DNA of 55,540 nucleotides from Syntrophomonadaceae bacterium (GCA_012516535.1 JAAYWP010000080.1:1-55540); one strand, 5' to 3'; positions 25,312-33,603 are shown, numbered from the stretch's first letter. Notes: generated from the letters alone by a model not told the origin. A program made the numbers and translations.

Positions 25312-27441
25312 TTACTTTTGTTCGGCTCTGGTCAATAAATCACCAAAAACCTCACCAATATTGACCCCTACACCGGAATTACTTTTTTCATCATTTTCAA
25401 TTATTTCTGGTTCATTTGCCTCGCTAGCATTATTTTCTACAGCATCTTTAATGCTCAGGCTGATCCTTTGGTCTTCCTTTTTAATATCCAAAATCTTAAC
25501 CTTAATCTCATCACCGGCAGTTACAACATCCTCCGGTTTGGCAACATGATAGTTTGCCATTCGGGATATATGAACAAGGCCCTCTACACCAGGTTCCAGC
25601 TCCACGAAAGCACCGAAAGATACTGTACGCATTACTTTACCGGTAACAATCTCTCCCACCTGAAAGCGTTCATCAACAGTATCCCAGGGATTGCCTTTTA
25701 CCTGTTTGAGGCTCAGAGAAATGCGCTTATTTTCTTTATCTACTGAAAGCACATAAACCTCAATTTCATCCCCTTCCTGAACCACATCAGATGGGTGTTT
25801 AACCCGGCCCCAGGACAGCTCAGAGATATGCAACAGTCCATCAACACCACCTAGGTCCACAAAAGCACCAAAATTGGTCAGGTGTCTTACTGTGCCCTTC
25901 CTTATCTGTCCGGCCTCTATAGTTTCCCAAAGCCTTTTCTGGGCCTCGATAAATTCATCCTGAAGAATTGCCTTCTGGGAAAGCACGACCTTGGCTTTAC
26001 TGCGGTCAAACTCAATTACCCGCAGCCGGAGAGTGGTTCCCAGGTATTTTTCCAATTCTCCTGCATATCCCCGCTCGATCAGTGAAGCGGGAACAAAACC
26101 CCGGATCCCGCATACATCAACCAGCAGTCCACCCTTTACTACCCGGACAACTTCCCCTGCAAGTTCAGTCTTATCCTTCATGGCCTGCTCTAGATAATCC
26201 AGCGCTTTGATCCGGTCTGCTCGTTTCTTGGAGAGAATTAAATGCCCCTCATCATTGTCGACGCGCAGAACATAGACATCAAATTCATCCCCAACTTTGA
26301 TTTTCTCTGAAATATTATCAGCATCTTTCAGGGATAATTCACGGCGCGGAATAACTCCCTCCGATTTGCCTCCAATATCAAGCAGAACTTCATCATCACG
26401 AACCTGAACAACAACTCCGCTGATCAGATCACCCTGCTTGATTTGGCGGATAGTTTCCAACTCCAGATTCATCATTTCCTCCTGAGCAGGTTCTGCTGTA
26501 CCCTGGCTGGCTGCAGGAGCTTCATCAACCACTTCTTCCGGCTTTTCCTCCGTAGTGGTTGTAATGGGCTCATCAACCTGGGCCTCATTAATTTTTTCCA
26601 TTTCATCAAACATCGTCATTCTTTCAATAACCTCCTCAATTATCCAATCTGGGGTTGATGCCCCAGCAGTTACCCCCACAACAACTGCTCCCTGCAGCAT
26701 TTCAGGAGTCAACTCTTTTTTGTCTTCGATATGATAAGTTTTCGTATAATTTTGACAAATCTCCACAAGCTGTTTTGTGTTTGCACTGTTCTTACCGCCG
26801 ATAACCACCATTACATCAGCATCTTTAGCGATTTCCGCTGCTTCTTCCTGCCGAGCCTGACTGGCATGACAGACTGTATCAAAGATACGCATTTCCTGTG
26901 ATTTTCCTAACATCTCTCTGGCAACAGCGAAATAATGTACCCTGTTTTGGGTAGTTTGGGCAAGAACACCAACCTTTTTCTTATTCAGCTCGATCTTGTC
27001 CAAGTCATCAATCTCTTGAATAACAACTGCGCCACCCCTTGCCCAACCTAAAATGCCCTTCACCTCAGGGTGATCTTCCTGTCCCACAATCACAACCTGA
27101 TAGCCTTCACAAACCAAATCCGCTGCCTGTTTCTGAATCCGTTTAACAAATGGGCATGTGGCATCAATAACTGTAATCTTATTATCAGCGGCCTGTTCAA
27201 AAACATCTGGTGCAGCACCATGGGACCTGATTAAAACCGTTTCTCCTGGAACTGATTGTAATTCATCTATTACCTTGATTCCCCGTTCCTCCAGTGAATT
27301 AACCACATGGGGGTTGTGGATCAAGGGCCCCAGTGAATATATTTGTTCCTTATCCTCCAATGCCTTTTCTGCAAGTTCCAGTGCCCTGCGAACACCGAAA
27401 CAAAAACCTGCTGTCTTGGCACAGCGTATTTGCCTCTTAAT
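25312..27441 (-). CDS. ispH-rpsA: IspH - ribosomal protein S1 fusion, apparently with an AUU start
   Basis: The N-terminal part is 4-hydroxy-3-methylbut-2-enyl diphosphate reductase, last step of the MEP isoprenoid pathway. The C-terminal part has four S1 RNA-binding domains (from about residue 330). IspH residues are complete: GFCFG, HNPHVV, SHGA, DATCPFV, EDHPEVKG, TVCHASQ, GGKNSANT and TAGASTPDW, so all three cluster cysteines are present. A caller using ATG, GTG or TTG would start at TTG 27360 and lose AKTAGFCFGVRRA with the first cysteine. Upstream, the frame is open to a TAA, and AAAGGGG (27449-27455) lies seven bases before ATT 27441. I infer an AUU start (709 residues); CTG 27474 is an alternative. 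Fusion of the two proteins is known in Clostridia. Confidence 0.9.
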   Translation of the reverse strand: MKRQIRCAKTAGFCFGVRRALELAEKALEDKEQIYSLGPLIHNPHVVNSLEERGIKVIDELQSVPGETVLIRSHGAAPDVFEQAADNKITVIDATCPFVKRIQKQAADLVCEGYQVVIVGQEDHPEVKGILGWARGGAVVIQEIDDLDKIELNKKKVGVLAQTTQNRVHYFAVAREMLGKSQEMRIFDTVCHASQARQEEAAEIAKDADVMVVIGGKNSANTKQLVEICQNYTKTYHIEDKKELTPEMLQGAVVVGVTAGASTPDWIIEEVIERMTMFDEMEKINEAQVDEPITTTTEEKPEEVVDEAPAASQGTAEPAQEEMMNLELETIRQIKQGDLISGVVVQVRDDEVLLDIGGKSEGVIPRRELSLKDADNISEKIKVGDEFDVYVLRVDNDEGHLILSKKRADRIKALDYLEQAMKDKTELAGEVVRVVKGGLLVDVCGIRGFVPASLIERGYAGELEKYLGTTLRLRVIEFDRSKAKVVLSQKAILQDEFIEAQKRLWETIEAGQIRKGTVRHLTNFGAFVDLGGVDGLLHISELSWGRVKHPSDVVQEGDEIEVYVLSVDKENKRISLSLKQVKGNPWDTVDERFQVGEIVTGKVMRTVSFGAFVELEPGVEGLVHISRMANYHVAKPEDVVTAGDEIKVKILDIKKEDQRISLSIKDAVENNASEANEPEIIENDEKSNSGVGVNIGEVFGDLLTRAEQK

Positions 27442-27492
27442 AATTTTACCCCTTTCACATACCTTTTTCGTCAGATAATATTAAGATTCCTG

Positions 27493-28083
27493 CTAGTTTA
27501 TCGAAAAATCAATTAAAGCACGGACCTTCGCCCTCATTTTATCGGCATCATCCTTCAAATCCCTCTGTTTTTCCTTTTCAATAATAAAGGATCTGCCTAT
27601 ATTAACAAAAAAATGCGGAAAAAACCTGTTTCCAAAAGGTCGTCTTTTTTTCTGTAGAGCTATTGGGATAATAGGTACAGAAGCCTTCCGTGCTATAAAA
27701 GCAGCCCCTGGCAAAAAAGGAAGCAGGTCACCTTTTTTGTTGCGAGTTCCTTCCGGGAAAATGCATACAACCTTTCCTTCACTAAGCAGTGCTAAGGCCC
27801 TCTTGAGAGAAGACCGGTCTATCTGCTTTCTCGAAACAGGGAAGGCCCCTAAACTTCTGATTAAAGCCCCAAATACCGGGTAATTAAAAAGCTCTGCTTT
27901 AGCCATAAAATAAACCTTCCTGCTTATGACACTGCCTATAACCACCGGATCCCAGTAGCTGATATGGTTGGCGATAACCAATAAAGGGCCCTCTTGCGGG
28001 ATGTTCTCCACACCCTTCACTTTCCAATTGCAAAACACACTAAAGAAAAAACGGAACAGGCTGCGGCAAAATTTATAAAACAC
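27493..28083 (-). CDS. plsC: 1-acyl-sn-glycerol-3-phosphate acyltransferase
   Basis: PlsC acylates lysophosphatidate to phosphatidate. The 196-residue protein has the catalytic NHISYWDPV (H-x4-D) near residue 40, the glycerol-phosphate binding FPEGTRNKKG near residue 110, and an N-terminal hydrophobic segment. It begins with GTG 28083 after GGAGGAGG and overlaps the end of cmk by 11 bases. Confidence 0.95.
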   Translation of the reverse strand: MFYKFCRSLFRFFFSVFCNWKVKGVENIPQEGPLLVIANHISYWDPVVIGSVISRKVYFMAKAELFNYPVFGALIRSLGAFPVSRKQIDRSSLKRALALLSEGKVVCIFPEGTRNKKGDLLPFLPGAAFIARKASVPIIPIALQKKRRPFGNRFFPHFFVNIGRSFIIEKEKQRDLKDDADKMRAKVRALIDFSIN

Positions 28084-28762
28084 TGCGCAAACCTCCTCCG
28101 CATATCTCGATCATCTTTTCTATCACTTGCTCAATAGTCAAAGTGGTGCTGTCTATGACTACCGCATCAGCTGGTATTACTAAAGGGCCAATCTTTCGCT
28201 TACTGTCCATCTCATCCCGGTAGGTCATTTCCCGATAGAGTTCTTCCCTACTAATGGTTTTATTTGCCGCCTCTAATTCCTTTCTTCTCCGCTCCACTCG
28301 CACATCTATGGAGGCGGTTAAAAAGAATTTATATTCAGCATCAGGCAGAACAACTGAACCGATATCTCTGCCCTCCATAATCACTCCACCAATACGGGCA
28401 AGATTGCGCTGGCACTTGACAAGATGCTCACGCACTCCAGCTACCTCAGCAACTCTAGATACCGCCTCTGAAACATCCCTTGCGCGCAGATATGGTGACA
28501 CATCCTCCCCATCACACCAAAGGGTCACAATGCCATCATGGAGATTGCGAACTAAAGAAAATTTCATTTTTTTCGCTAAGGAGGTCAGCTCCTGATCATC
28601 ATCTAAATTAATTCCTTTTTTCAAAGCAAAATAGGTAACTGCCCGGTACATAGCACCGGTATCGATATACAGATAACCGATCCTTTGAGCCAACATCCTG
28701 GCAACCGTACTTTTGCCGGATCCAGCTGGTCCATCAATAGCAACATTCGGTTTGCGGGGCAC
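28073..28762 (-). CDS. cmk: Cytidylate kinase
   Basis: It phosphorylates CMP and dCMP. The P-loop AIDGPAGSGKSTVARMLA is at residues 8-25, then YIDTGAMYRAVTYFAL, the CMP-binding MEGRDIGSVVLPDAEYKFFLTAS and RRKELEAA. Length 229 is typical. GTG 28762 follows GGGAGTGAAGAGGA. The aroA-cmk-plsC-ispH/rpsA order is conserved in Clostridia. Confidence 0.96.
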   Translation of the reverse strand: MPRKPNVAIDGPAGSGKSTVARMLAQRIGYLYIDTGAMYRAVTYFALKKGINLDDDQELTSLAKKMKFSLVRNLHDGIVTLWCDGEDVSPYLRARDVSEAVSRVAEVAGVREHLVKCQRNLARIGGVIMEGRDIGSVVLPDAEYKFFLTASIDVRVERRRKELEAANKTISREELYREMTYRDEMDSKRKIGPLVIPADAVVIDSTTLTIEQVIEKMIEICGGGLRSVL

Positions 28763-28807
28763 TCCTCTTCACTCCCGCACTATTTTATCACAACTTTCAC
28801 CATCTGA

Positions 28808-30109
28808 CTAGTTTTCAGCTCTGATAGCTGCTCCCAAAGCCTTCATCACATCAAGAAAAGCAGGAAATGATATATCAATACAACCAGCATCTTCAACAAT
28901 AGTTTCACCATCAGCTATTAGGCCTGCAACAGCCAGAGCCATAGCCATTCTATGGTCCCCCCAGGAATTAACCCGGGCAGCTCGCAGCTTACCACCTCTG
29001 ATGATTAAACCATCTGCTTTTTCTTTGATCTCCACATTCATTTTGCACAGTTCTGATGCTACTGCCTTCAGGCGGTCCGTTTCCTTCACCCTCAATTCAG
29101 CTGCATCGCTGATCACAGTTTCTCCCTCTGCAGCGGCTGCTGCAACTGCCAGTACAGGTATTTCATCCAGCACCCTGGGCAAGAGCGGGTTCTTGATCTC
29201 AGTACCTTTTAGTTTCGAAGATCTGATCAGCAGATCAGCCACCGGTTCTCCATTCCAGGATCTTTGTTCAAGGACATCGATCTGGGCACCCATCATCTTC
29301 AAAACATCAAGGATTCCGGTTCTGGTAGGATTTATTCCTACATCTCTGATGAGAACCTCACTGCCGGGCACTAATACAGCTGCTGCCATAATAAAGGCAG
29401 CAGAGGAGATATCACCTGGTATCTGAAGCTGTTGTCCCTTGATTGGTCTTTTTCCCTGGAGACAGATTACATTATCCTTGATAGTCAAAGCAGCACCAAA
29501 ATACTGCAGCATGCGCTCAGTGTGATCCCTGCTCGGTAGTCGTTGGATCACCGTGGTTTGCCCTTTGGCGTTCATTCCTGCCAGCAAAATAGCTGATTTA
29601 ACCTGGGCGCTGGGTATGGGGAGTATGTACTCTATAGGATGAACAGTGTTTGTTCCTCTGATACAAATCGGAGGCAGTGTGTTATCACAGCGTGCGCTGA
29701 TCTCTGCCCCCATTTTCACCAGCGGGTCAATAACCCTGCCCATAGGGCGTCTGCGCAGAGAAGGATCTCCAGTGATTACCGAAAAAAAGTCCTGTCCTGC
29801 CAATAGACCTAGGAGCAGGCGCATGGTGGTCCCCGAATTGCCGGCATCTAATAGATCATCAGGCTCGCAAAAACCATTAAGGCCCCTGCCGAAAATACAG
29901 ATCTTCCCATCTTCCTGCTGGATTTCTACACCGAGTGCCTTCAGGCATTGCAGTGTTCTGTAACAATCAGCCCCTTTTGAAAAATTGTGTATCACTGTCT
30001 TCCCTTCGGCCATGGAACCGATCAGTGCAGCCCGGTGGGATATAGATTTATCTCCCGGTACACAGCAGGAACCATTTAATTTTTTATCTGGTGTAACAGA
30101 CAGTATCAA
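28808..30109 (-). CDS. aroA: 3-phosphoshikimate 1-carboxyvinyltransferase (EPSP synthase)
   Basis: It joins PEP to shikimate-3-phosphate. The 433-residue protein has PGDKSISHRAALIGSMAEGKT near residue 18, DAGNSGTTMRLLLGLLAG near 87, the RVKETDRLKAVA motif near 345 and WGDHRMAMALAVAGL. Start is TTG 30109, six bases after AAGGTGA. No tyrA lies between aroF and aroA, where many Clostridia have it. Confidence 0.96.
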   Translation of the reverse strand: MILSVTPDKKLNGSCCVPGDKSISHRAALIGSMAEGKTVIHNFSKGADCYRTLQCLKALGVEIQQEDGKICIFGRGLNGFCEPDDLLDAGNSGTTMRLLLGLLAGQDFFSVITGDPSLRRRPMGRVIDPLVKMGAEISARCDNTLPPICIRGTNTVHPIEYILPIPSAQVKSAILLAGMNAKGQTTVIQRLPSRDHTERMLQYFGAALTIKDNVICLQGKRPIKGQQLQIPGDISSAAFIMAAAVLVPGSEVLIRDVGINPTRTGILDVLKMMGAQIDVLEQRSWNGEPVADLLIRSSKLKGTEIKNPLLPRVLDEIPVLAVAAAAAEGETVISDAAELRVKETDRLKAVASELCKMNVEIKEKADGLIIRGGKLRAARVNSWGDHRMAMALAVAGLIADGETIVEDAGCIDISFPAFLDVMKALGAAIRAEN

Positions 30110-30164
30110 ATGATATCACCTTATTCTTGTACCGAAACACCTTTTTACAGACTCAGCAGCCCCT

Positions 30165-31076
30165 TTAGATGGAGATCTTTTTCTCAGTAGGACTGGGCAG
30201 GGACCTGCCTACAGACAAAGCCACTTCCTGTACCTCTTTGACCAGTTTATAATAGTTCTCCGGTGTAAGAGACTGTTCTCCATCAGATAAGGCCTCAGCC
30301 GGGGAATGATGAACCTCTATCAACAAACCATCTGCTCCTACCGCTACAGCAGCACGGGACATAGGAGGAACTAACCACCACTTACCTGTACCATGGCTGG
30401 GATCAACAATAACTGGCAGATGGGAATGGTGTTTAACAATGGGTACAGAGCTCAAATCCAGGGTATTCCTGGTCTGGGTTTCAAAGGTCTTAATCCCCCG
30501 TTCACAAAGTATAACCTGACCATTTCCCTGCAGCATAATATATTCGGCAGCCATAAGCCATTCTTCAATTGTAGCACCAGGCCCCCTTTTAAGCAGGATC
30601 GGTTTCCCGCTTGTAGCCACCTCCTCTAAAAGAGGGAAGTTCTGCATATTGCGGGCACCGATCTGCAGAATATCGGCATAACGGGCAACCAGCGGCACCA
30701 ACCGTGTATCCATCACCTCGGTCACAATAGGAAGGCCTGTAGCAGCACTGGCTTCAGCTAACAACTCCAAACCTTCTTCCGCAAGTCCGCGAAAGGAATA
30801 AGGTGAAGTACGGGGCTTATAAGCTCCACCACGGAGAAAGCTTGCTCCCCCTTCCTTCACAGCAACGGCGATTTCCATAAGCTGCGATCTGCTTTCTACA
30901 GCACAGGGACCCGCAAACAGGTGCACTTCCTTACCACCAATCAATCGGTTACCCACTTGAATAATCGTGTTATCCTGCTTATACTCCCTACTTGTCAATT
31001 TAAAAGGGCTCAATTCCTGTACCACCTTTTCGACACCACACATTGCATCATGACAAATTACACCCTCTGATGTCAC
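30165..31076 (-). CDS. aroF: 3-deoxy-7-phosphoheptulonate (DAHP) synthase, catalytic domain
   Basis: It condenses PEP and erythrose-4-phosphate, the first step of aromatic synthesis. The catalytic barrel is complete ([68 protein letters not shown]), as in the type I-beta family. The intact frame starts at GTG 31076 and contains only the last part of the regulatory N-terminal domain ([10 protein letters not shown]). The rest of that domain lies upstream in two other frames (separate entry). If real, the enzyme would be translated without feedback domain and from a start with a poor ribosome site. If the two extra bases are errors, the protein is about 344 residues from GTG 31201. Confidence 0.9.
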   Translation of the reverse strand: MTSEGVICHDAMCGVEKVVQELSPFKLTSREYKQDNTIIQVGNRLIGGKEVHLFAGPCAVESRSQLMEIAVAVKEGGASFLRGGAYKPRTSPYSFRGLAEEGLELLAEASAATGLPIVTEVMDTRLVPLVARYADILQIGARNMQNFPLLEEVATSGKPILLKRGPGATIEEWLMAAEYIMLQGNGQVILCERGIKTFETQTRNTLDLSSVPIVKHHSHLPVIVDPSHGTGKWWLVPPMSRAAVAVGADGLLIEVHHSPAEALSDGEQSLTPENYYKLVKEVQEVALSVGRSLPSPTEKKISI

Positions 31077-31201
31077 CGACTACACCGATCATAGTGCGGG
31101 CAACTCCCTTGAAAACATACAATAAACCTTTATTGAATCAGTTTCGACCGAATCGCTTCTAAATCCTTCCCACTTATCCTATCGTTCATAATAATTATCA
31201 C
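31041..31201 (-). pseudogene. aroF: Frame-shifted N-terminal regulatory domain of aroF
   Basis: From GTG 31201 the minus strand encodes MIIIMNDRISGKDLEAIRSK, then LIQ and a TAA. Skipping one T near 31132 continues as [20 protein letters not shown], and skipping another T near 31053 leads into [10 protein letters not shown] of the intact frame. This is the ferredoxin-like N-terminal domain of type I-beta DAHP synthases (compare the usual G-V-x-R-T-x-I-G-V-x-G-D). Two +1 events within 80 bases suggest recent decay or base-call errors. Confidence 0.8.
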
Positions 31202-31245
31202 TTCGCCTGACCCTTTAAGTAACAGAAAAACAGCAGGCTAAAGAC

Positions 31246-31270
31246 AAAAAAGCACTCCTTGCAGGAGTAC
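31246..31270 (-). terminator. Terminator/attenuator hairpin in the aroF leader
   Basis: On the minus strand GTACTCCT (31270-31263), loop GCA and AGGAGTGC (31259-31252), followed by TTTTTT (31251-31246). It lies between an apparent promoter and the first aroF codon at 31201, so it would stop aroF transcription unless prevented. GCAGGA at 31292-31287 can pair with TCCTGC (31266-31261) and would break the stem, a possible antiterminator. Confidence 0.75.
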
Positions 31271-31315
31271 CGTTTTAAGTAACCCTTCCTGCCGTACTAC
31301 CGCCCTGCACTCACT

Positions 31316-31344
31316 TTTATAATAGTATTAACCGGGCCTGCCAA
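31316..31344 (-). promoter_or_regulatory. Promoter of aroF leader
   Basis: TTGGCA (31344-31339), 17 bases and TATAAA (31321-31316) on the minus strand. The transcript would start near 31309 and run about 40 bases to the attenuator hairpin. Confidence 0.65.
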
Positions 31345-31410
31345 ATAAAAACCATCCTTCATTCGCCGGTTCCATATATTTTACTAAAGAGCAGAAGCAG
31401 GCACAAAGAT

Positions 31411-31442
31411 AAAAACACAGCACCTCCAGGTGCTGTGTTTTT
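31411..31442 (-). terminator. Terminator of the ferredoxin gene
   Basis: A 15-pair stem (AAAAACACAGCACCT at 31411-31425 and its complement at 31428-31442) with a two-base loop; U-rich on both strands because the outer pairs are A-T. It ends 19 bases after the ferredoxin stop. Confidence 0.92.
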
Positions 31443-31460
31443 AGTAAATTAAAACTTTCT

Positions 31461-31640
31461 TTACTCCTCCAAAGTAATAGCTTCTTCAGGGCACTCCTCA
31501 ACACAGGTTTCACAATCTGTGCAGTCATCAGGACGTGCTACTACGGCTTTATCATCTTCAATATCAAAAACTTCGCTGGGGCAAACATCAGCACAGGTAC
31601 CACAACCGGTACACTTATCATGATCTACTTTTGGCGGCAT
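31461..31640 (-). CDS. Small 2[4Fe-4S] ferredoxin
   Basis: A 59-residue protein, MPPKVDHDKCTGCGTCADVC then PSEVFDIEDDKAVVARPDDC, TDCETCVEECPEEAITLEE. Both CxxCxxCxxxCP motifs are intact, as in clostridial ferredoxins, so it carries two low-potential clusters and serves as a general electron carrier. ATG 31640 follows AAAGGGAGAGGA. It has its own promoter and terminator and is therefore a single-gene unit between aroH and aroF. Confidence 0.95.
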   Translation of the reverse strand: MPPKVDHDKCTGCGTCADVCPSEVFDIEDDKAVVARPDDCTDCETCVEECPEEAITLEE

Positions 31641-31688
31641 ATTTTATCCTCTCCCTTTATAATTAAAGTTATAATATAACTATTTGAC

Positions 31689-31718
31689 ATCATACAATTC
31701 CCTAGTGAGAAATGTCAA
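31689..31718 (-). promoter_or_regulatory. Promoter of the ferredoxin gene
   Basis: TTGACA (31718-31713) overlaps the stop codon of aroH (TGA 31717-31715). After 18 bases comes TATGAT (31694-31689), and the ferredoxin ATG is about 50 bases on. Confidence 0.8.
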
Positions 31719-32080
31719 CCGTTTTTTTCATCCAGATCAGGCCTCAGCTGTGCCGCATCACCAAGATAAACATGTTTTACTTCCTCCTGTGAACAGGGCA
31801 GATAGGCATGTATCAGCACCCGGATACATCTTTTAAGTGATCCAGGCACAGCTATCTCTAATGTACAGAAGAGGGGTACATTTACCCATCCCAACTCCCG
31901 GGCAGCTTGGGCTGGAAAAACCGCATTTAGGTCCTGTGTAACCGAAAAGATAATACTGATCATCTTTTCCGGTTGCAAATTATTATAGCTGGCAATAGTC
32001 TCCAGCAATTCCCTAACAGCTGCCAGTATCGCCTCAGGGCTGTTCTCCTGTACAGTGACCGCACCCCTGATAGCACGCAC
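31715..32080 (-). CDS. aroH: Chorismate mutase, AroH type
   Basis: AroH is a trimeric enzyme turning chorismate into prephenate. The product of 121 residues, from GTG 32080, begins (M)RAIRGAVTVQENS and has the active-site residues of the B. subtilis enzyme: Arg near 6 in RAIRGA, Cys and Glu in CTLEI, and Arg in RCIRVL, then HVYLGDAAQLRPDL. An upstream in-frame start at 32146 would add an unrelated stretch that overlaps the preceding gene, so I reject it; GGAGG lies 11 bases before the GTG. No prephenate dehydrogenase or dehydratase is in the window. Confidence 0.93.
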   Translation of the reverse strand: MRAIRGAVTVQENSPEAILAAVRELLETIASYNNLQPEKMISIIFSVTQDLNAVFPAQAARELGWVNVPLFCTLEIAVPGSLKRCIRVLIHAYLPCSQEEVKHVYLGDAAQLRPDLDEKNG

Positions 32081-32117
32081 CCATAATTTTTCCTCCAATA
32101 GGAAACCTCCTCTTCTC

Positions 32118-32540
32118 TTATGAGATAGCCCGGTGTCCCAACCCAATGGCTACCTCATCAAGGTGCAGCAGCCCGATTCCAAAGAAAACCGCCACACTGA
32201 TGTGATCATGATAGCGGGCAATACCGATTTTACCCCCCACATTAAAACCCACAGCTTTTAAACTGATCTGGTTCAAAGCCTCACGGGTGGCACCCGCTAC
32301 AGCCCCCTCTTCACTGTGAATTTCTTTGATAACTCCTTCTCTTTTTGCTGCAACAACCGCCCGTTCAATAAATTTTTTTACTGAACTGATAAACTCACCA
32401 CCACAGTCAACTGCAGCTGTTTTAATGCCCTGCTCAGCAAATACAGCCTTTTTTTCTATCTCCTCTTCCCTGGTTTTGGTGATAGCCATCTCAATTGCTA
32501 CAGAGGATATCTGCCTACTTCCGTAACCATACACATTCAT
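32118..32540 (-). CDS. HutP-like RNA-binding antiterminator family protein
   Basis: The 140-residue protein resembles B. subtilis HutP, which binds leader RNA of the histidine-use operon with Mg2+ and L-histidine. Shared segments are AAKREGVI, GATREALNQ and the C-terminal ISVAVFFGIG...DEVAIGLGHRAI. The HutP residues His73 and His77 (HALYH) that hold the metal correspond here to GAVAG, and the third histidine (GINHI) is only loosely matched by GHRAI. Ligand sensing is therefore probably different. It lies directly upstream of aroH and close to the aroF leader with its hairpin; a role in aromatic gene attenuation is a hypothesis. No hut genes are present. Confidence 0.75.
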   Translation of the reverse strand: MNVYGYGSRQISSVAIEMAITKTREEEIEKKAVFAEQGIKTAAVDCGGEFISSVKKFIERAVVAAKREGVIKEIHSEEGAVAGATREALNQISLKAVGFNVGGKIGIARYHDHISVAVFFGIGLLHLDEVAIGLGHRAIS

Positions 32541-32552
32541 CCCCCCGTATTC

Positions 32553-33029
32553 TTACCTATCGATCTTCACCTTTCCCAAACTGACCTGGGACCCTTTAGT
32601 TGTCACCTGCTGATTCAAAGGCGGCCAGCTCACATTTTCGGATACAGCACTCACCTGAAAAGTTAATGGATACGGGTAAGCAGTACCATCAACTATGATC
32701 TCATCACCGGGCCTGACCGTTAGCAGCACTTCCCTGTCCTCAAAACTGGCTGCCTTTTTATCATTGATATAAACAGCTGCTTTAGTGTGTATAATGTAAT
32801 TGCAGAGTTCAATCTTGACCTCTCCCACCGCTTGTCCCGCAAATTTGGTCACCATACTGCTTCCCTGGGGCCAGGGGATCCCTTCCATTCTCTCAGCAAA
32901 ACTTAAATAGAAACGAAAGGGTTCTCTGGCCATAACAACTTGCAAAATAACCAACAAAGAAAAAAGAATAACAAGCAGCAACTGCAGCCTTTTTTCCCAG
33001 TGCTCTAATCGTTGGAAAAATCTTCTCAT
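32553..33029 (-). CDS. Unknown membrane-anchored protein
   Basis: I do not recognise this 158-residue protein. It has one transmembrane helix near residues 15-37 (LQLLLVILFSLLVILQVVMA) and an outside beta-rich domain with FAGQAVGEVKIEL, VYINDKKAASF, VLLTVRPGDEIIVDG and two repeated-looking V-S-x-N-V-S elements. ATG 33029, nine bases after GGAGGGG, is preferred over TTG 33035. It lies 13 bases before the HutP-like gene and follows another unknown gene, so the four genes down to aroH look like one operon. Confidence 0.7.
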   Translation of the reverse strand: MRRFFQRLEHWEKRLQLLLVILFSLLVILQVVMAREPFRFYLSFAERMEGIPWPQGSSMVTKFAGQAVGEVKIELCNYIIHTKAAVYINDKKAASFEDREVLLTVRPGDEIIVDGTAYPYPLTFQVSAVSENVSWPPLNQQVTTKGSQVSLGKVKIDR

Positions 33030-33106
33030 TTCCAATGCCCCTCCAAAAAAATTAACTATCCATCTATTACGCAGAAAGGGGCATTTTTATGCAAAATCAG
33101 GAATTT

Positions 33107-33553
33107 TTATCTGCTGTTCATACGCTTTTCCAAATACAAACGATAAGTGCGCAGTTCCTCATTCATCTTATAAATAATCCGCTCTACCTGGTGCTTGTCC
33201 AATGAGATTTGGGCTGGGGACAAAACTTCCACCTTACGAAATTCATCCCGCAAAAGAAAGGGAATAACATCTTCGATGGTATCTGCTTCTAGTACAAATT
33301 CCACCGGCGCGTAAGCGATCTCACGGTCGCTGGTTTCATCATACACAACATAGACTTCCCCATTGGTGTTGACGTCTTCTATCTTTACCCCCTGAATTGG
33401 GATATTGCGCAGTAAAATAGCTTTCTGTTCCCGGATCTCCTCAGCTACCTCCTCGCCTTCCTTCCACCTTGAAAACAGCCTGCCTTGTTTACCTTCACCC
33501 CGGTAATCGAAGCGAACCTTCAATCGCAGTTTTGTTTCATCTGTAAAGTCCAT
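33107..33553 (-). CDS. Unknown soluble protein
   Basis: A 148-residue, highly charged cytoplasmic protein with no recognised domain. It seems to be alpha/beta, with a central part (VYVVYDETSDREIAYAPVEFVLEAD) and a C-terminal long helix (DKHQVERIIYKMNEELRTYRLYLEKRM). ATG 33553 follows GGGAGGCGGAG. It heads the short run leading to the HutP-like gene and aroH, 50 bases after cobO. Confidence 0.75.
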   Translation of the reverse strand: MDFTDETKLRLKVRFDYRGEGKQGRLFSRWKEGEEVAEEIREQKAILLRNIPIQGVKIEDVNTNGEVYVVYDETSDREIAYAPVEFVLEADTIEDVIPFLLRDEFRKVEVLSPAQISLDKHQVERIIYKMNEELRTYRLYLEKRMNSR

Positions 33554-33603
33554 TATACCATCTCCGCCTCCCTTGTTGTGAATTATGCTATTCCTCCAAG
33601 GAT

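Noticed and set aside
31330-31410. T-box or trp-type TRAP site in the aroF leader
   Set aside because: The AGGGCGGTAG stretch departs from the T-box consensus, no specifier stem fits after the promoter, and the triplets do not have TRAP spacing.
31328-31528. 66-codon minus-strand frame
   Set aside because: It overlaps the ferredoxin 3' end and its terminator in another frame, and has no family features.
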